From the NCBI GenBank assembly GCA_029266615.1, contig JAQSWN010000003.1:1-64000 (forward strand): a DNA stretch of 64,000 nucleotides, read 5' to 3'. The stretch comes from Polyangiaceae bacterium. Lineage in GTDB: Bacteria > Myxococcota_A > Polyangia > Polyangiales > Polyangiaceae. The position numbers and the translations under genes are program-made. Positions within the stretch are counted from its first letter, which is position 1; each line of letters begins with the position of its first letter. The notes below the pieces were generated by a model. The model was not told the origin of the DNA and searched no databases. It was given only the letters and a program-made list of their open reading frames with translations. Below, in pieces: positions 61,230 through 64,000 of this stretch.

Positions 61230-62462
61230 CTAAATGAACCCCAGCCGTCGCTTTCGATCCAACTCGTAGCCAGGGAACAGCGGCGACGCGTCCGACATGC
61301 CGAGGTGCCGTTCGCACGCCTCCGCGAGCACGTCCCGGAAATCCGTCGTCACCGGGACGTCGCGCGACTCGAACAAGTGCTCGGGCTCGAGGCCTGGGAA
61401 GGAGCCGAGCACACGGCCACCCTGCACCTTGCCGCCAAGCAGCAGCATGGCGTTGCCGTGCCCGTGGTCCGTGCCGCCGGTGCCGTTCTCGCGCGCGGTA
61501 CGCCCGAACTCGCTCATGACCACGACGAGCACGCGCTCGAAAGCGGGGCCCAGATCGGCGCGGAATGCGGCCAGCGCCTGCGCGAGCCGCTCCAGCTGCT
61601 GGGGCAGCTCACCGCGCTCGGAGCTGCCTTGGTACCGGTGAGTGTCCCAGCCGCCCAGATCGATCCACGCTGTTTCCAGGCCGACGTCGGCCTTGATGAG
61701 CTTTGCCACGTCCTGGAAATCTTGAGCTTCGCGCGGGTATTTGCCGCCCTTCTTCTGCTCCGAGAGCACCCGAGCGACGAGCGCGCTGGCGCCCAGCGCT
61801 CGCTTGCCGGCGCGCTCCGCGAGCCGCTGCTCTTCGCCTTCGTACAGGCGAGTGAAGCCGCGAGACAGGACGGGCTGAAGCTCTCCGCGCACCCCCAAGC
61901 GAAACTCCTTCAAGCTTTCGGTTACCAGCGCATCGCGGTAGCCGCGCAGCGAGAGTGGCGCGCGGGACGACAGCGCGAGCGCGCGCAGCATGTTCTCGTT
62001 CGGCTCGGGACGGCTGGCGAGGTAGCGACCCAGCCAGCCGTGAACCGCCGAGCGATTGCCGACGGCCCCGGTCTGCATGTAGTCCTGCGCTTCGAAATGA
62101 GACCGCGTCGGATGCGGGGAGCCGACGGCGTGCACGACCGCGAGCTCTTTGGCGTCGAACGCGGCTTTGAGCGGCATGAGCCTTGGGTTGAAGCCGAAAC
62201 GCCCGTCCAAGTCGATCGCGCCACCGGTTTTGTCCGGCGGCGGCACGGCGATGGAGGGACGCAGTTTGTAGTATTCGGGCTCCGCGTGCGGCACGACGAT
62301 GTTCAGACCGTCGGCGGCTCCTCGTAGGAAGACGCACAGGAGCACGGGACGGCCCGAAACGGGCTCCGCTGCGAAGCTCCTATTTCCGTGAAGCAAGACG
62401 CTGGTGGAAGCCAGCAAAGTGCCGCCGAGCAGCGCGCGACGCGACAGGTAAGAGCGACTCAT
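61230..62462 (-). CDS. DUF1501 protein, Tat-exported
   Basis: A 410-residue protein with a twin-arginine signal (LSRRALLGGTLLAS). The family features are CVFLRGAADGLNIVVPHAEPEYYKLRPSIAVP near the N-terminus, AVGSPHPTRSHFEAQDYM, WIDLGGWDTH, and VVVMSEFGRTARENGTGGTDHGHGNAMLLLGG. The conserved His and Asp residues suggest a phosphatase/sulfatase-like metal site. DUF1501 and DUF1800 genes occur as pairs in many bacteria; the reaction is not established. Start ATG overlaps the DUF1800 stop (ATGA, 62459-62462). Confidence 0.92.
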   Translation of the reverse strand: MSRSYLSRRALLGGTLLASTSVLLHGNRSFAAEPVSGRPVLLCVFLRGAADGLNIVVPHAEPEYYKLRPSIAVPPPDKTGGAIDLDGRFGFNPRLMPLKAAFDAKELAVVHAVGSPHPTRSHFEAQDYMQTGAVGNRSAVHGWLGRYLASRPEPNENMLRALALSSRAPLSLRGYRDALVTESLKEFRLGVRGELQPVLSRGFTRLYEGEEQRLAERAGKRALGASALVARVLSEQKKGGKYPREAQDFQDVAKLIKADVGLETAWIDLGGWDTHRYQGSSERGELPQQLERLAQALAAFRADLGPAFERVLVVVMSEFGRTARENGTGGTDHGHGNAMLLLGGKVQGGRVLGSFPGLEPEHLFESRDVPVTTDFRDVLAEACERHLGMSDASPLFPGYELDRKRRLGFI

Positions 62463-64000
62463 TGGCGTTGAAACTCCGGGCTACCGAGGATGAGAGCGAC
62501 GGCAGCGGCGCGACGCTGCTCGGGCTCGGAGAGCGTGCTCACTTCTTCCTGCACGAGGCGCAGCGTGCGCGAGCTCTCCGGCAAGCCGAGCACGGAGGAG
62601 CCGAAGCGGGCCAGCGACGCGGTGAGCTCCGGGCCGAGCGGCAACGTCTCCTCCCAAGGCACGGAAAGGCCGCGCAACTGCCCCGCCCCCAAGTCGCTGG
62701 CGAACTTGAGGCGCGCGAGCATGCCGCCGCCACTTGCCCACTCCGGCTCGCTGTCGGGGTAGCCGGTCGGCACGCGCTCTTGGAGGAGGGGCTCCCCCAA
62801 GCGTTCCAAGGTTTTGGAGAGCACCAAGCTGCCATCCGGGTGCGCGCCGAGCGCTCGCGCCGCGCTGGCCACGAGCTCCAGCGGTGTCTTCAGTTTCACG
62901 CCGCGCGCCGCCGGGCTCCAGAAGCTCGCGTCTTCGCTGATCGCGCGGACCACGGCTCGAATGTCGCCTTCTGTTTGGGTGTAGGCCCGCGAGGCGGCGT
63001 GCACGCACGACGCTGGCGGTTCGTCCGCCACGAAGCGGATGCATAGCCGCCGCGCCACGTGCCGAGCCGTGGACGGATGGCGAGCGAGCAGCTCCAGCAA
63101 TCGGCGCCCTTCTGATTCGCCCTCGCCTGCGGGAAACACCTCGCCGAGAGCCTTCTTTTCGCCGCGGTCGTGCGCGGATTTGCGAAACACGAATTGGAAG
63201 TCGCCTTCGCCTTCGCTGAGGCGCACCACGCTCCACCCCGTGAGGATGCGCGCCACGCTCTGTACGTCTTCTTGCGTGTAGCCGCCGTCCACGCCCAGGG
63301 TGTGCAGCTCCAAGAGCTCGCGCGCGTAGTTCTCGTTCAAGCCGCGGCGCGCCTTGCCTTGGCGCACCTTCCGACTCTCTTTGCGGCTTTGCGCGTTGTC
63401 CAGGTAAAGCAGCATCGCCGGGTGACGCGCGGTCGCGAGCAGCAAGTCCGAAAACTTGCCGAGCGCGTGCGGACGAATGGCGCGCTCGAGGTAGTCGCCC
63501 TCGAACAGCCGCACGAAGCCTTTACCGGCAAACACGTTGAAATGGTTCGCCCAGAAGTCGGTCATCACCGCTTCCAGCTGCCGCCGGCTCAAGATGTCAC
63601 GCGTGAGCTCTGCCGTAGCCAGCCGTTGCAGGTGCTCCTTGAAGTACGGGCGCGTCTCGCGGCGCAGCTCACGATCGGTACGCGCGCTCTCTTCCCAGTC
63701 TTCGCCCAGCCAGTCCTCGACCAGTTGTTTCGGGGGCGCGTAGGCAGCGCGGTGCGGAACGAGCGCGGCTTCGAGCAGCGGGCTCTCTTCCGGCCCTGCG
63801 AGCTGCGCCGCAAGCCAACGGGCGTGCCCCATCCGCGCCACGCGTTCCACCTCTCCGGGGCGCGGGCCGAAACTGAAGCGGCCCAGCACGTGGCGCGCTT
63901 CGGCGAGCGCCTCGGCGCTGGGCGGCGCGTCCACGATGGTCGTCGAACGAACTGCTTTGGGCGGCGCTGGTACGACCGCAGCCGGCGTGACGGCCAGGTG
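62459..64000 (-). CDS. DUF1800 protein, start beyond the right edge
   Basis: The frame runs from the stop at 62459 to the right edge, at least 513 residues. The family pattern is HVLGRFSFGPRPGEVERVARMG near the visible N-terminus, LEAVMTDFWANHFNVFAGKG, LNENYARELLELHTLGVDGGYTQEDVQSVARILTGW, RRLCIRFVADEPP and LKTPLELVASAARALGA. A GTG at 63934 could start it, but the frame stays open to position 64000 with sensible residues (AVVPAPPKAVRSTT), so the true start with a signal peptide is probably outside. It is coupled to the DUF1501 gene and should be exported with it. Confidence 0.9.
   Translation of the reverse strand, partial: HLAVTPAAVVPAPPKAVRSTTIVDAPPSAEALAEARHVLGRFSFGPRPGEVERVARMGHARWLAAQLAGPEESPLLEAALVPHRAAYAPPKQLVEDWLGEDWEESARTDRELRRETRPYFKEHLQRLATAELTRDILSRRQLEAVMTDFWANHFNVFAGKGFVRLFEGDYLERAIRPHALGKFSDLLLATARHPAMLLYLDNAQSRKESRKVRQGKARRGLNENYARELLELHTLGVDGGYTQEDVQSVARILTGWSVVRLSEGEGDFQFVFRKSAHDRGEKKALGEVFPAGEGESEGRRLLELLARHPSTARHVARRLCIRFVADEPPASCVHAASRAYTQTEGDIRAVVRAISEDASFWSPAARGVKLKTPLELVASAARALGAHPDGSLVLSKTLERLGEPLLQERVPTGYPDSEPEWASGGGMLARLKFASDLGAGQLRGLSVPWEETLPLGPELTASLARFGSSVLGLPESSRTLRLVQEEVSTLSEPEQRRAAAVALILGSPEFQRQ

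Overview
The window is about 64 kb of high-GC chromosome with densely packed genes. It probably comes from a myxobacterium of the Polyangia/Sorangium type (Myxococcota). The reasons are a set of lipoproteins whose lipobox is followed by a Gly/Ser/Thr-rich linker (genes starting near 8468, 12713, 25881, 36903 and 53408), a fibro-slime domain protein, a MYXO-CTERM-like C-terminus (27166-28005), a Ser/Thr kinase with a PEGA-like tail next to a sigma-54 activator, and many alternative sigma factors and regulators. The genus is an inference from style, not from a marker gene. I see no rRNA, tRNA, CRISPR array, insertion sequence or prophage.

Layout. 1-2.5 kb: a methyltransferase cut by the left edge, a GreB-like factor behind a large dyad, and galM with a GFA-family gene. 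2.8-7.3 kb: a possible specialised-metabolism locus of a DMATS-type aromatic prenyltransferase, a haem-oxygenase-like putative di-iron enzyme and an unknown protein in one operon, with a cytokinin-dehydrogenase-like FAD oxidase upstream on the same strand. 7.5-14.1 kb: a frameshifted fibro-slime lipoprotein, PadR regulator, RpoH-like sigma factor, YihY/BrkB membrane protein, aldo/keto reductase and beta-propeller lipoprotein. 14.2-19.3 kb: a small Acb2/Tad1-like protein, RNase HI, a TlpA-like thioredoxin, phosphoglycerate kinase and a fatty acid desaturase. 19.3-25.7 kb: a signalling locus with an NtrC-like activator lacking the phospho-acceptor Asp, a sigma-54 promoter, a Ser/Thr kinase and a large ATPase-TPR protein. 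25.9-28 kb: two secreted proteins. 28.3-36.6 kb: type III glutamine synthetase, a hybrid histidine kinase, a LysR/NmrA divergent pair, a kinase-like protein and an SDR. 36.9-42.1 kb: a GH3 beta-glucosidase with an outer-membrane protein behind paired operators, then two envelope proteins. 42.3-50.4 kb: a complete kdp potassium system (an extra micro-ORF, kdpF, A, B, C, D, E). 50.4-57.9 kb: two SPFH proteins, a PL3 pectate lyase, an XRE-cupin regulator divergent from an SDR/QueA-like pair, an EF-hand lipoprotein, and an ECF sigma operon with a CnrYX-like pair. 58-64 kb: class D beta-lactamase, DUF4349 lipoprotein, SDR, WbuC-type cupin, and a DUF1501/DUF1800 pair cut by the right edge.

How it works together. 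Galactose mutarotase, GH3 glucosidase with an outer-membrane barrel, and pectate lyase point to use of plant-type polysaccharides. The Kdp system handles potassium limitation. The most novel-looking parts are the prenyltransferase/di-iron/FAD-oxidase locus and the sigma-54/Ser-Thr-kinase/STAND-like signalling locus, where the sequence shows a near-consensus -24/-12 promoter and shared GTGCA-rich palindromes.
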